This document shows, in pieces, positions 1 through 6,322 of a stretch of DNA of 14,373 nt. The stretch is from contig JBOGVU010000066.1 of the NCBI GenBank assembly GCA_050692915.1, forward strand, positions 1-14,373. Direction: 5' to 3'. The stretch comes from CALAEC01 sp050692915. GTDB taxonomy: Bacteria > Actinomycetota > UBA4738 > CALAEC01. Numbering within the stretch: the stretch's first letter is position 1; each line of letters opens with the position of its first letter. Both the position numbers and the translations under genes were made by a program. A model generated the notes under the pieces. That model was not told the origin of the DNA. It saw only the letters and a list, made by a program, of their open reading frames with translations, and ran no database searches.

Positions 1-1
1 G

Positions 2-370
2 CTCCGGGTGGTGGAGGCGGCCGGCTTCGACGCCGCGTACACGTTCCAGTACTCGCCTCGGGCCGGGACCGATGCGGCCGGGTACGAAGAGCAGGTCCCC
101 AAGGAGGTCGTCCAGGAGCGGTTCGACCGGCTCGTGGAGCTCCAGGAGCGGATCTCGCTGGAGCGGAACCGGGCCCTGGAGGGGACGGAGGTCGAGGTGT
201 TGGTCGAGGGGACCGGGCGGAAGGGCGGCGCTCAGGGGCGGACCCGGACGAACAAGGTGGTCAACTTCCCCGGCGCCACGACGCCCGGCGAGCTCCTCGA
301 CGTGCGGATCTCCCGGGCCCATCCCCACCATCTGGTGGGGGAGCGGGTCCTCGCCCCGGTGCCGGCGTGA
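2..370 (+). CDS. miaB: MiaB, tRNA-2-methylthio-N6-dimethylallyladenosine synthase, C-terminal fragment
   Basis: This is the 3' end of a gene that starts left of the window; 122 residues are visible. It begins in the end of the radical-SAM part (a stretch reading AAYTFQYSPRAGT, typical of MiaB/MTTase proteins) and continues through a helical linker (VVQERFDRLVELQERISLERN) into a C-terminal TRAM domain (about visible residues 58-120) that binds tRNA. The family uses two [4Fe-4S] clusters and SAM to add a methylthio group to i6A37 of tRNAs reading UNN codons. The cluster-binding cysteines lie outside the window, so catalytic integrity cannot be judged. Its stop codon overlaps the GTG start of miaA, whose product makes the MiaB substrate, which strongly supports MiaB over its paralogues RimO and MtaB. 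Confidence 0.93.
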   Translation, partial: LRVVEAAGFDAAYTFQYSPRAGTDAAGYEEQVPKEVVQERFDRLVELQERISLERNRALEGTEVEVLVEGTGRKGGAQGRTRTNKVVNFPGATTPGELLDVRISRAHPHHLVGERVLAPVPA

Positions 371-1323
371 GCGCGGTCCGGACCGCCGCGAGCGCGTTCG
401 ATCCTCGCATCCGCACCGACGTCCCCCTGGCCCTGGTGGGGCCCACGGCCTCGGGCAAGACCGAGGCCTCGATCCGGCTGGCCCGGCGGCTGGGCGCCGA
501 GATCGTCCTGGTGGACTCGATGACCGTGTACCGGGGGATGGACGTGGGCACGGCCAAGCCCTCGCCGGAGGAGCGGGCCGGCGTGCCGCACCACCTCCTC
601 GACGTGGCCGATCCCGTGGAGCCGTTCTCCGTGGTCCGGTTCCAGGCCCTGGCCCGGGAGGCCCTGGCCGGGATCAGGGATCGGGGCCGCCCGGCGCTGC
701 TCGTGGGCGGCTCGGGCCTGTACTACCGGGCCGTGGTGGACGACCTCGAGTTCCCCGGCACCGACCCGGCCGTGCGGGGGGTGCTCCAGGCCGAGGCCGT
801 GGCCATCGGTCCCGAGGCGCTCCACCGCCGGCTGGCCGGGTTCGACCCCCGGGCCGCGGCCGGGATGGAGCCGTCGAACGCCCGGCGCGCGGTCCGGGCC
901 CTCGAGGTGGCCGCCCTCACCGGCCGGCCGTTCTCCTCGTTCGCCCGGGCCTGGGACCGATATCCTGGTGACCGGGTGCGCGCGGCCGGCGTGACGATGC
1001 CGCCGGACGTCCTCCGGGCCCGGATCCAGGCCCGGGTTCGCCGGCAGATCGACGATGGTCTCGTCGACGAGGTCAGGGGTCTCCTCGACCGTGGGTTCGC
1101 CGTCACGGCGACCCAGGCCATCGGGTACGTCGAGGTGGCCGAGCACCTGGCCGGCCGGTGCGGCCTGGAGGAGGCTGCGGAGCGGATGGTCCGGCGGACC
1201 AGGAGCCTGGCCCGCCGCCAGCTGGCGTGGTTCCGCCGCGATCCCCGGATCCGGTGGTTCGAGGCCGGGCCGGAGGGCGCCGCCGAGCTGGTGGACGAGA
1301 TCGAGGAGTGGTACCTGGGATGA
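367..1323 (+). CDS. miaA: MiaA, tRNA dimethylallyltransferase
   Basis: 318 residues, the usual length. It transfers a dimethylallyl group from DMAPP to N6 of A37 in tRNA, the step before MiaB. A P-loop-like motif GPTASGKT lies at residues 25-32, followed by DSMTVYRGMDVGTAKP at 50-65, which holds the family's conserved catalytic Asp (D50). GVPHHLLDVADP and LLVGGSGLYYRAVVD follow, the latter the substrate-channel signature of MiaA. The C-terminal half carries the conserved TQAIGYVE motif and the Arg-rich RRTRSLARRQLAWFRRD helix. The GTG start lies in a GTGA overlap with the miaB stop and has no clear Shine-Dalgarno sequence, so it is probably translated by coupling. The stop codon overlaps the dapF start. 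No anomalies. Confidence 0.97.
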   Translation: MSAVRTAASAFDPRIRTDVPLALVGPTASGKTEASIRLARRLGAEIVLVDSMTVYRGMDVGTAKPSPEERAGVPHHLLDVADPVEPFSVVRFQALAREALAGIRDRGRPALLVGGSGLYYRAVVDDLEFPGTDPAVRGVLQAEAVAIGPEALHRRLAGFDPRAAAGMEPSNARRAVRALEVAALTGRPFSSFARAWDRYPGDRVRAAGVTMPPDVLRARIQARVRRQIDDGLVDEVRGLLDRGFAVTATQAIGYVEVAEHLAGRCGLEEAAERMVRRTRSLARRQLAWFRRDPRIRWFEAGPEGAAELVDEIEEWYLG

Positions 1324-2189
1324 GGTTCTCGAAGTATCACGGCGTCGGGAACGACTTCCTGCTGATCGAGGACCTGGAGGACGGGATCGCCCTGACGCCT
1401 GCCCTGGCGGCGGCGATGTGCGACCGGTTCCGGGGGGTCGGGGCCGACGGCGTCATCCGTGTGACCCGGGGTCGGCGGGCACCGTTCGCCATGGAGCTGT
1501 GGAACGCGGATGGGGGCCGGGCCGAGACCTCGGGGAACGGGATGCGCTGCCTGGCCCGGTTGCTCCTCGACCGGGGGCTGACGGGCGACGAGGTCATCGA
1601 GGTGGACACCCCGGCCGGCGTGAAGCGGATCGAGGTCACCATGGAGGACGGGGAGATGACCGGGGCTCGGGTCGACATGGGCCCGCCCGGGCTGACCCGG
1701 CGGGAGATCCCCATGGCCGGCCCGGAGGGCGAGCGTTTCGTGGACCGCCCGTTCCCCGACGCCGGGGCCGACTACCGTGCGGCCGCGGTGTCGATGGGGA
1801 ACCCTCACCTGGTCCTGGTGGGCGCCGAGGACCTGGCCGCCCTGGACCTCCCCCGGATCGGGCCGGCGCTTGAGCATCACCCCGACTTCCCGGCACGGAC
1901 GAACATCGAATGGGTCCGGGTCGAGGACGGCCGGCTCGACGTCCGGGTATGGGAGCGCGGCGTGGGGGAGACGCTGGCCTGCGGCACCGGGGCGTGCGCC
2001 TCGCTGGTGGCCGCGAGCCTGATGGGCCTGGCCGGCCGCCGGGCCGTGGTCCGTTTCGAGGGCGGTGACCTCGACGTCGAATGGGGCGAGGACGATCACG
2101 TGTACCTGGGCGGTCCCGCCGTCCACGTGTACGACGGGGAGCTCTCGCCGGCGTGGCTGGAGGTCCTGGCCGAGGAAGCTCGGCGATGA
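1320..2189 (+). CDS. dapF: Diaminopimelate epimerase DapF, with Ser in place of the first catalytic Cys
   Basis: 289 residues. It converts LL- to meso-diaminopimelate for lysine and peptidoglycan synthesis. The N-terminus FSKYHGVGNDFLLI is the DapF signature, and the two-fold related halves are clear. The second half keeps ERGVGETLACGTGACA with the catalytic Cys at residue 221. In the first half the motif usually written CGNG reads ETSGNGMRC. Codon 71 (1530-1532) is TCG, Ser, where the partner catalytic Cys normally sits; a Cys is present at 77, six residues later. The rest of the fold motifs (NADGGRAE, MGNPHLVL, RTNIEWV) look intact, so this is not a decayed gene. The ATG overlaps the miaA stop (ATGA), with GAGGAG at 1303-1308 as a possible ribosome site. 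The next gene, a DapL-like aminotransferase, supplies its substrate. Confidence 0.95.
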   Translation: MRFSKYHGVGNDFLLIEDLEDGIALTPALAAAMCDRFRGVGADGVIRVTRGRRAPFAMELWNADGGRAETSGNGMRCLARLLLDRGLTGDEVIEVDTPAGVKRIEVTMEDGEMTGARVDMGPPGLTRREIPMAGPEGERFVDRPFPDAGADYRAAAVSMGNPHLVLVGAEDLAALDLPRIGPALEHHPDFPARTNIEWVRVEDGRLDVRVWERGVGETLACGTGACASLVAASLMGLAGRRAVVRFEGGDLDVEWGEDDHVYLGGPAVHVYDGELSPAWLEVLAEEARR

Positions 2190-3340
2190 GGATCGCCCGC
2201 CGGGTCGTGGACCTCCCCCCGTACATGTTCGCGGAGCTGGACCGCAAGGTGACCGCGAAGCGCCAGGCGGGGGTCGATGTGATCTCGCTCGGCGTGGGCG
2301 ATCCGGACACGGCCACGCCGCGGCACGTGGTCGAGGCGCTCCAGGAGGCCGCCGAGGACCCCACCACCCACCAGTACCCCTCGTACTACGGGCTGCCCGA
2401 GCTCCGGGGGGCGGTGGCCGACTGGTACCGGCAGCGGTTCGGCGTGGACATCGATCCCGACACCGAGGTCCAGCCGCTGATCGGGTCGAAGGAGGGCATC
2501 GCCCACCTGGCCTGGGCGTTCGTCGACCCCGGCGACGAGGCCCTGGTCCCCGACCCCGGCTACCCCGTGTACGAGACCGGGACCCGGCTGGCCGGAGGGA
2601 TCCCGGTGTCCCTGCCGCACCCGGAGGAGACCGGGTTCCTTCCGGACCTCGGCTCGGCCCGGGTCTCGGAGCGCACCAAGGTGCTGTGGCTCGGGTTCCC
2701 GTCGAACCCGACCGCGGCGGTGGCCGAGCTGCCGCTGTTCGAGTCCGCGGTGGCCTTCGCCCGAGAGCACGAGCTCCTCCTGGCCCACGACGCGGCGTAC
2801 TCGGAGATCACGTTCGACGGGTACGAGGCTCCCAGCGTGCTCCAGATCCCCGAGGCCAAGGACGTGGCCGTCGAGTTCGGTTCCACGTCGAAGACGTTCA
2901 ACATGACCGGATGGCGGGTGGGCTGGGCCGTGGGGAACGCCCAGGCGATCAAGGCGCTGGCCACGGTGAAGACGAACATGGACTCGGGGATCTTCAACGC
3001 GATCCAGCGCGCCGCCGTCGTGGCGCTGACCGGCCCGTTGGATCACCTGGTGGAGTCCCGGGAGCGGTACCGCCGGCGCCGGGACCTGGTGGTGGACACC
3101 CTGAACTCGCTCGGCTGGGACCTCAAGGCCCCGCTGGGGTCGTTCTACGTGTGGTTCCCCGCCCGCGACGGGATGTCGTCGGCGGACTTCTGCGAGCTGC
3201 TCCTGGAGCGGGCAGGTGTGGTGGCCGCTCCCGGGCCCGGCTACGGGGCCCTGGGAGAGGGGTGGGTGCGGTTCGCGCTCACGGTGTCCGACGACCGGCT
3301 GGCCGAGGCCATGGACCGGCTCCGCTCCGTTCTGGAGTGA
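2186..3340 (+). CDS. dapL: Class I/II PLP aminotransferase, probable LL-diaminopimelate aminotransferase (DapL)
   Basis: 384 residues. DapL makes LL-diaminopimelate directly from tetrahydrodipicolinate using glutamate, bypassing the succinylase and acetylase branches. The sequence shows the family's openings LPPYMFAELDRKV and ISLGVGDPD (34-41), then YPSYYGLPELRGAVADWY and LIGSKEGIAH (98-107), N174, HDAAYSE with D202 and Y205 for PLP, SKTFNMTGWRVGWAVGN with the Schiff-base Lys at 236, and a C-terminal substrate-carboxylate Arg at 362. These match DapL-type enzymes more closely than aspartate transaminases. The gene lies in an ATGA overlap with dapF, the next enzyme in that route, with GAGGAAG 7 bases before the ATG. 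Other class I aminotransferases such as DapC or a generic AspB remain possible; context makes DapL the best call. Confidence 0.82.
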   Translation: MRIARRVVDLPPYMFAELDRKVTAKRQAGVDVISLGVGDPDTATPRHVVEALQEAAEDPTTHQYPSYYGLPELRGAVADWYRQRFGVDIDPDTEVQPLIGSKEGIAHLAWAFVDPGDEALVPDPGYPVYETGTRLAGGIPVSLPHPEETGFLPDLGSARVSERTKVLWLGFPSNPTAAVAELPLFESAVAFAREHELLLAHDAAYSEITFDGYEAPSVLQIPEAKDVAVEFGSTSKTFNMTGWRVGWAVGNAQAIKALATVKTNMDSGIFNAIQRAAVVALTGPLDHLVESRERYRRRRDLVVDTLNSLGWDLKAPLGSFYVWFPARDGMSSADFCELLLERAGVVAAPGPGYGALGEGWVRFALTVSDDRLAEAMDRLRSVLE

Positions 3341-3341
3341 C

Positions 3342-4655
3342 GTGACCGGCCGGCGGGTCTCCGAGTCGCCGCTCTCGGCGGTGTGGCGCCCGGCCGTGCT
3401 CGAGCCGGCCGTCCTGGCCGGGATCGATCGCCGGGGTGACGAGGCCTCCCTCGACGAGCTGGCCGCGCTGGCCGACACCGCCGGGGCCGAGGTGGTCGGC
3501 CGGCTGGTCCAGCGTCGGGACGAGCCCGACCCCACCACGTTCATCGGCCGGGGGAAGCTCGACGAGCTCCACGCCATGATCCACGGGGCCGGGGCCCGGC
3601 TGGTGGTGTTCGACGACGAGCTCACGCCGGCACAGCTCCGCAACCTCGAGGAGCGGCTGAAGGTCAAGGTGGTGGACCGGACCGCCCTGATCCTCGACAT
3701 CTTCGCTCTCCACGCCGCTTCCAGGGAGGGCAAGGCCCAGGTGGAGCTGGCCCAGCTGAACTACCTCCTGCCGCGGCTCCGAGGATGGGGCGAGGCCATG
3801 TCCCGGATGGGCGGTGGCATCGGGACCCGGCGAGGTCCTGGCGAGACGAAGATGGAGGTCGACCGGCGGCGGATCCGGCGCCGGATCAGCAAGCTGAGGG
3901 GGGACATCGCCGACCTGGCCACGACCCGCTCGGTGAAGCGGGCCGGACGGGAGCGGTCGGGCGTGGCCCAGGTGGCCCTGGTCGGGTACACGAACGCCGG
4001 CAAGTCGACGCTGATGAACGCGCTGACCGGGGCGGGGGTCCTGGTGGCCGACCAGCTGTTCGCCACCCTGGACCCCACGGTGCGGCGGCTCCGGCTCCCC
4101 GGCGGCAGGACCGCCACTCTGTCCGACACCGTCGGGTTCGTGCGCAAGCTCCCCCACGACTTGGTGGAGGCGTTCCGGTCCACCCTCGAGGAGGTGGCCC
4201 TGGCCTCGCTGATCCTTCACGTGGCCGACGCCTCGGCGGAGGACGTCGAGGAGCAGGTCGCCGCGGTCCGGGACGTGCTGGCCGAGATCGGGGCCGGGGG
4301 GATCCCCGAGGTCTTGGTGCTGAACAAGATGGACCTGCTGTCGGACGTGGACCGGGCCAGGGCGGGACGGCGCCACCCCGAGGGCGTGCCGGTCTCAGCA
4401 CTGCGGGGGGAGGGGCTCGACCCGCTCCTGGAGCGGGTGGAGGCCGCGCTCCCGAGGCCGCCCATCGAGGTCGAGCTCCTGGTGCCGTACGAGCGGCAGG
4501 ACGTGGTGGCCCGCCTGTACCGGGAGGCGGAGGTCATCGCGGCCGAGCCGAACACGACCGGCACGAGCGTCCGGGCGCGGGTGCGGGAGGACCAGCTGGG
4601 GTGGGCCGGCGGCTTCGCGGTCCGCCCGGTGTCCCGCCGGTCCCGCCTGGGCTAG
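3342..4655 (+). CDS. hflX: HflX, ribosome-associated GTPase
   Basis: 437 residues. HflX binds the 50S subunit and splits or rescues stalled ribosomes; members also have an ATPase activity. The N-terminal HflX domain contains the glycine-rich FIGRGKLDEL and VVFDDELTPAQLRNLEERL. A helical linker follows with LNYLLPRLRGWG and GPGETKMEVDRRRI. The GTPase domain has G1 GYTNAGKS (215-222), switch II DTVGFVRKLPHDLVEAF starting at 262, and G4 NKMD (328-331). The C-terminal domain contains LLVPYERQDVVARLYREAEV. The GTG start lies one base after the upstream stop, with GGAG at 3334-3337. The 3' end converges with lexA: both genes end inside the same CTAG at 4652-4655. Length and motifs are normal. Confidence 0.96.
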   Translation: MTGRRVSESPLSAVWRPAVLEPAVLAGIDRRGDEASLDELAALADTAGAEVVGRLVQRRDEPDPTTFIGRGKLDELHAMIHGAGARLVVFDDELTPAQLRNLEERLKVKVVDRTALILDIFALHAASREGKAQVELAQLNYLLPRLRGWGEAMSRMGGGIGTRRGPGETKMEVDRRRIRRRISKLRGDIADLATTRSVKRAGRERSGVAQVALVGYTNAGKSTLMNALTGAGVLVADQLFATLDPTVRRLRLPGGRTATLSDTVGFVRKLPHDLVEAFRSTLEEVALASLILHVADASAEDVEEQVAAVRDVLAEIGAGGIPEVLVLNKMDLLSDVDRARAGRRHPEGVPVSALRGEGLDPLLERVEAALPRPPIEVELLVPYERQDVVARLYREAEVIAAEPNTTGTSVRARVREDQLGWAGGFAVRPVSRRSRLG

Positions 4656-5269
4656 AGGCGGCGGAGGACCGCGACCACCTGGCCGAGGATCCGGCCGCCC
4701 TCGGGCAGGTCGAAGGGCTCCATGGTCGGGTTCTCGGGGACCAGCGTCACCCGTCGGCCCCGGCGGCGGAGCCGTTTCACGGTGGCCTCCTCCTCGGCCG
4801 GACCGGGGACCTGGGCGGCCACGATGGAGCCGTCCTCGGCCACGTCCTGCCGGCGGATCACCACCAGGTCGCCGTCGAGGATCCCGGCGTCGATCATCGA
4901 CTCGCCGGCCACCCGGAGCGCGAAGTGCTCCTCGTCCCCGGCCAGGCCGACGTCGATGGCCACGTGGTCCTCGACGTTCTCCTCGGCCAGGAGGGGGGCC
5001 CCGGCCGCGATCCGGCCCAGGACGGGGACCGTGACCGCGGCCGAACCCCGGGGCCTGGCCCCGGCCACCTCGATGGCCCTGGGCTTGGCCGGATCCTTCC
5101 GCAGGAGGCCCTTCCGCTGGAGGTTGGCCAGCTGGGCGTGCACGCTGGAGGAGGAGGTCAGGCCGACCGCCTCCCCGATCTCGCGGACCGTGGGCGGGTA
5201 CCCCCGGTCCTGCACGGTCCGCCGGATGAACTCGACGATGCGCTGCTGCCTGGGCGTCAGATCGTCCAT
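4652..5269 (-). CDS. lexA: LexA, SOS repressor and autoprotease
   Basis: 205 residues from the chosen ATG (5269). It represses DNA-damage genes and cleaves itself when RecA-ssDNA filaments form. The N-terminal winged helix-turn-helix runs from LTPRQQRIVEFIRRTV through PPTVREIGEAVGL and SSSSVHAQLANLQRKGLL. The cleavage bond is A89-G90 within GRIAAGAPL. The Ser/Lys dyad is S124 (GESMIDAGI) and K165 (ATVKRLRR). An in-frame ATG at 5290 would add seven residues, but it lies upstream of the predicted transcription start. Neither start has a good Shine-Dalgarno sequence, so translation from a very short leader is likely. A LexA box at 5306-5321 overlaps its predicted -35, implying autorepression. 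It is divergent from the LysM gene and convergent with hflX. Confidence 0.96.
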   Translation of the reverse strand: MDDLTPRQQRIVEFIRRTVQDRGYPPTVREIGEAVGLTSSSSVHAQLANLQRKGLLRKDPAKPRAIEVAGARPRGSAAVTVPVLGRIAAGAPLLAEENVEDHVAIDVGLAGDEEHFALRVAGESMIDAGILDGDLVVIRRQDVAEDGSIVAAQVPGPAEEEATVKRLRRRGRRVTLVPENPTMEPFDLPEGGRILGQVVAVLRRL

Positions 5270-5280
5270 GTCAGAGGGGG

Positions 5281-5309
5281 AGGCTAGCATGGCCGGGCCA
5301 TGGAATCAA
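5281..5309 (-). promoter_or_regulatory. Predicted lexA promoter
   Basis: Read on the minus strand, a TTGATT -35 (5304-5309) is followed 17 bases later by TAGCCT (5281-5286), which has the TA...T positions of a -10 element. Transcription would start near 5274, leaving only about five untranslated bases before the ATG at 5269. The LexA box at 5306-5321 overlaps the -35, which fits autoregulation. The -10 is weak, so this is a moderate prediction. Confidence 0.45.
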
Positions 5310-5321
5310 ACACCTGTTCGA
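5306..5321. promoter_or_regulatory. LexA (SOS) box 1, lexA-proximal
   Basis: TCAAACACCTGTTCGA differs from the actinobacterial/Bacillus-type palindrome TCGAAC-N4-GTTCGA at one position (A for G). It overlaps the predicted lexA -35 and lies upstream of the LysM promoter, so it should mainly control lexA. Confidence 0.85.
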
Positions 5322-5323
5322 GC

Positions 5324-5352
5324 TTGACGGCCGAACGCCCGTTCGACATAAT
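5324..5352 (+). promoter_or_regulatory. Promoter of the LysM gene, predicted leaderless transcript
   Basis: TTGACG (5324-5329), a 17-base spacer and CATAAT (5347-5352) form a near-consensus sigma-70-type promoter. A start site seven bases past the -10 falls on the A of the ATG at 5359, so the mRNA would have no leader. GAGGG at 5353-5357 is only one base from the ATG, too close to act as a normal ribosome site. LexA box 2 lies between the -35 and -10. Confidence 0.78.
5331..5346. promoter_or_regulatory. LexA (SOS) box 2, inside the LysM-gene promoter spacer
   Basis: CCGAACGCCCGTTCGA contains a perfect GAAC-N4-GTTC core. It fills nearly all of the 17-base spacer between the TTGACG -35 and CATAAT -10 of the divergent LysM gene. 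Bound LexA would exclude RNA polymerase. Its centre is 25 bp from the centre of box 1. Confidence 0.9.
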
Positions 5353-5358
5353 GAGGGC

Positions 5359-5640
5359 ATGACTCGAACACGGGTTCGATGGGACCGGTTGGCGGTCCTG
5401 GCGGTCGTGCTGGTGAGCACGCTGTGGGCGGCCGGCCGGGCCGTCGGGGGCTCCCAGGCCGAGCCCGGGCCCGTCCGGCGCCACGTCGTCGCCGAGGGCC
5501 AGACCTTGTGGGAGATCGCCCGAGGGCTGGTCGGCCCCGAGGGCGACCCCCGCCCGGTGGTGGAGGAGATCCGAGTCAGCAACCGGCTCGGCGGCAGCGC
5601 CATCGTCGAGGGCCAGACCCTGATCCTCCCCAGGACCTAA
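5359..5640 (+). CDS. Small membrane-anchored LysM protein, probable SOS-induced cell-division inhibitor (YneA/DivS/ChiZ-like context)
   Basis: 93 residues. A basic N-terminus (MTRTRVRWDR) precedes one hydrophobic segment at about 11-29, then a short linker and a single LysM domain at about 41-91 (HVVAEGQTLWEIARGL ... SNRLGGSAIVEGQTLILP). The domain should bind peptidoglycan outside the membrane. The gene is divergent from lexA and has LexA boxes in its promoter and first codons. Small LysM proteins in this position include YneA of Bacillus, DivS of Corynebacterium and ChiZ (Rv2719c) of Mycobacterium, all DNA-damage induced; YneA and DivS block division. By analogy it probably delays septation during SOS. 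No hydrolase domain is visible beyond LysM, so enzymatic activity is doubtful. Similarity among these proteins is low, so the function rests mainly on context. Confidence 0.88.
   Translation: MTRTRVRWDRLAVLAVVLVSTLWAAGRAVGGSQAEPGPVRRHVVAEGQTLWEIARGLVGPEGDPRPVVEEIRVSNRLGGSAIVEGQTLILPRT
5364..5379. promoter_or_regulatory. LexA (SOS) box 3, inside the first codons of the LysM gene
   Basis: TCGAACACGGGTTCGA is a perfect match to TCGAAC-N4-GTTCGA. It begins five bases after the A of the ATG, spanning about +6 to +21 of the predicted leaderless transcript. The same bases encode residues 2-7. Its centre is 33 bp from the centre of box 2. Confidence 0.9.
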
Positions 5641-5645
5641 CCACG

Positions 5646-5668
5646 AGGGCGCCGGCGAGCGGCGCCCT
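5646..5668. terminator. Hairpin between convergent LysM and lipoprotein genes
   Basis: AGGGCGCC (5646-5653) and GGCGCCCT (5661-5668) form an eight-base-pair GC-rich stem with a seven-base loop in the 33-base gap between convergent stop codons. No T-run follows on either strand. Its position suggests a bidirectional terminator of the T-less type seen in GC-rich bacteria. Confidence 0.6.
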
Positions 5669-5673
5669 GGTCC

Positions 5674-6162
5674 TCAGCCGACGCGCTCTCCCTCGATGAT
5701 CAGGTCATGCAGGACCACCCTGGCGCCCTCGACCGGTCGGTGATCCGCCCTGGCCAGCTGGAGGATGAGGTCCCGGCGGCCTCCCAGGAGGGGGTGGCCC
5801 GGCAGGACCGCCGAGCCGGATGAGCCCCGGAGTGGGATCTCGATGGGGGTGGCCGTTGTGGAGTCGACGAACGCGTGCAGGTGCATCCCCGGGGCGACGT
5901 CGACGCCGAGGATCTCGTAGCGGATCGTCACCGGCGCGGTCACGGTCTCCCCGGAGCCCGGCGAGATGATGGTCAGGGCGGGCCCGTCTGCCTCCTCGAT
6001 CGCGGTGGGGGAGGCCGGTGTCCCGGCCGAGGAGATCGCCGGGGCGTCCTGCGGGGCCGAGTCCGTCTGCTCCGAGCATCCGACCGTCGACGTCGACAGC
6101 GCGGCCGCCACCACGGCAACCACCTTCATCCTTACGCTTCGATCGGCCGTGGCGTCCTGCAT
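5674..6162 (-). CDS. Putative lipoprotein with an Ig-like (DUF4399-like) domain
   Basis: 162 residues from the ATG at 6162, which has GAGGG (6170-6174, minus strand) seven bases upstream. A second in-frame ATG at 6129 lacks a well-spaced site. The N-terminus has basic residues, then a hydrophobic stretch VVAVVAAALSTSTVGC with a lipobox-like end at Cys29 (Thr at -3 is imperfect). A Ser/Thr/Ala/Pro-rich linker (about 30-55) leads to a beta-rich domain starting ALTIISPGSGETVTAPVTIRYEI. That domain contains PGMHLHAFVD and RRDLILQLARADHRPV, resembling DUF4399-type domains that carry H.HLxVD and LQLxxxDHxP motifs. Its function is unknown; it is probably anchored on the outer face of the membrane. 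It diverges from the large secreted protein gene, which may share its environment or control. Confidence 0.75.
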   Translation of the reverse strand: MQDATADRSVRMKVVAVVAAALSTSTVGCSEQTDSAPQDAPAISSAGTPASPTAIEEADGPALTIISPGSGETVTAPVTIRYEILGVDVAPGMHLHAFVDSTTATPIEIPLRGSSGSAVLPGHPLLGGRRDLILQLARADHRPVEGARVVLHDLIIEGERVG

Positions 6163-6258
6163 GGCTCAGCCCTCGTGTCGGCTTGGACGGTGACGCGGGG
6201 AGAAAGGTTCCCGGGCAGAGTCACGACGATCGTCCTACCGTGTCCCCCAAAATACCGC

Positions 6259-6288
6259 TTGACGGGCGCGCGCGCCCGCGATCAGAGT
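6259..6288 (+). promoter_or_regulatory. Predicted promoter of the large secreted protein gene
   Basis: TTGACG (6259-6264) lies 18 bases upstream of CAGAGT (6283-6288). The start site would be near 6295, leaving a leader of about 28 bases with AAGGGGG (6307-6313) nine bases before the ATG at 6323. The spacer contains a perfect 14-base palindrome (6264-6277). The rest of the 160-base gap (6163-6322) holds a ten-base palindrome, GACGATCGTC (6225-6234). I could not place a convincing promoter for the divergent lipoprotein gene. Confidence 0.45.
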
Positions 6289-6322
6289 GGGCCCGGTTGT
6301 CGGGAAAAGGGGGTGGGTTGGG

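Noticed and set aside
723..4376. Long minus-strand open frames opposite miaA, dapF, dapL and hflX
   Set aside because: Low-complexity Pro/Arg/Gly-rich translations lying over well-recognised plus-strand genes; artefacts of GC-rich coding DNA.
5270..5290. lexA starting at the ATG at 5290
   Set aside because: It adds seven residues not typical of LexA, has no ribosome site, and lies upstream of the predicted transcription start. The choice is not certain.
5353..5357. GAGGG as Shine-Dalgarno of the LysM gene
   Set aside because: Only one base separates it from the ATG, and it would lie upstream of the predicted transcription start, so it probably does not act on the ribosome.
6287..6322. Secreted protein starting at the GTG at 6287
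   Set aside because: It lies at the predicted -10 and would place extra residues before a well-formed signal peptide. The ATG at 6323 has AAGGGGG upstream.
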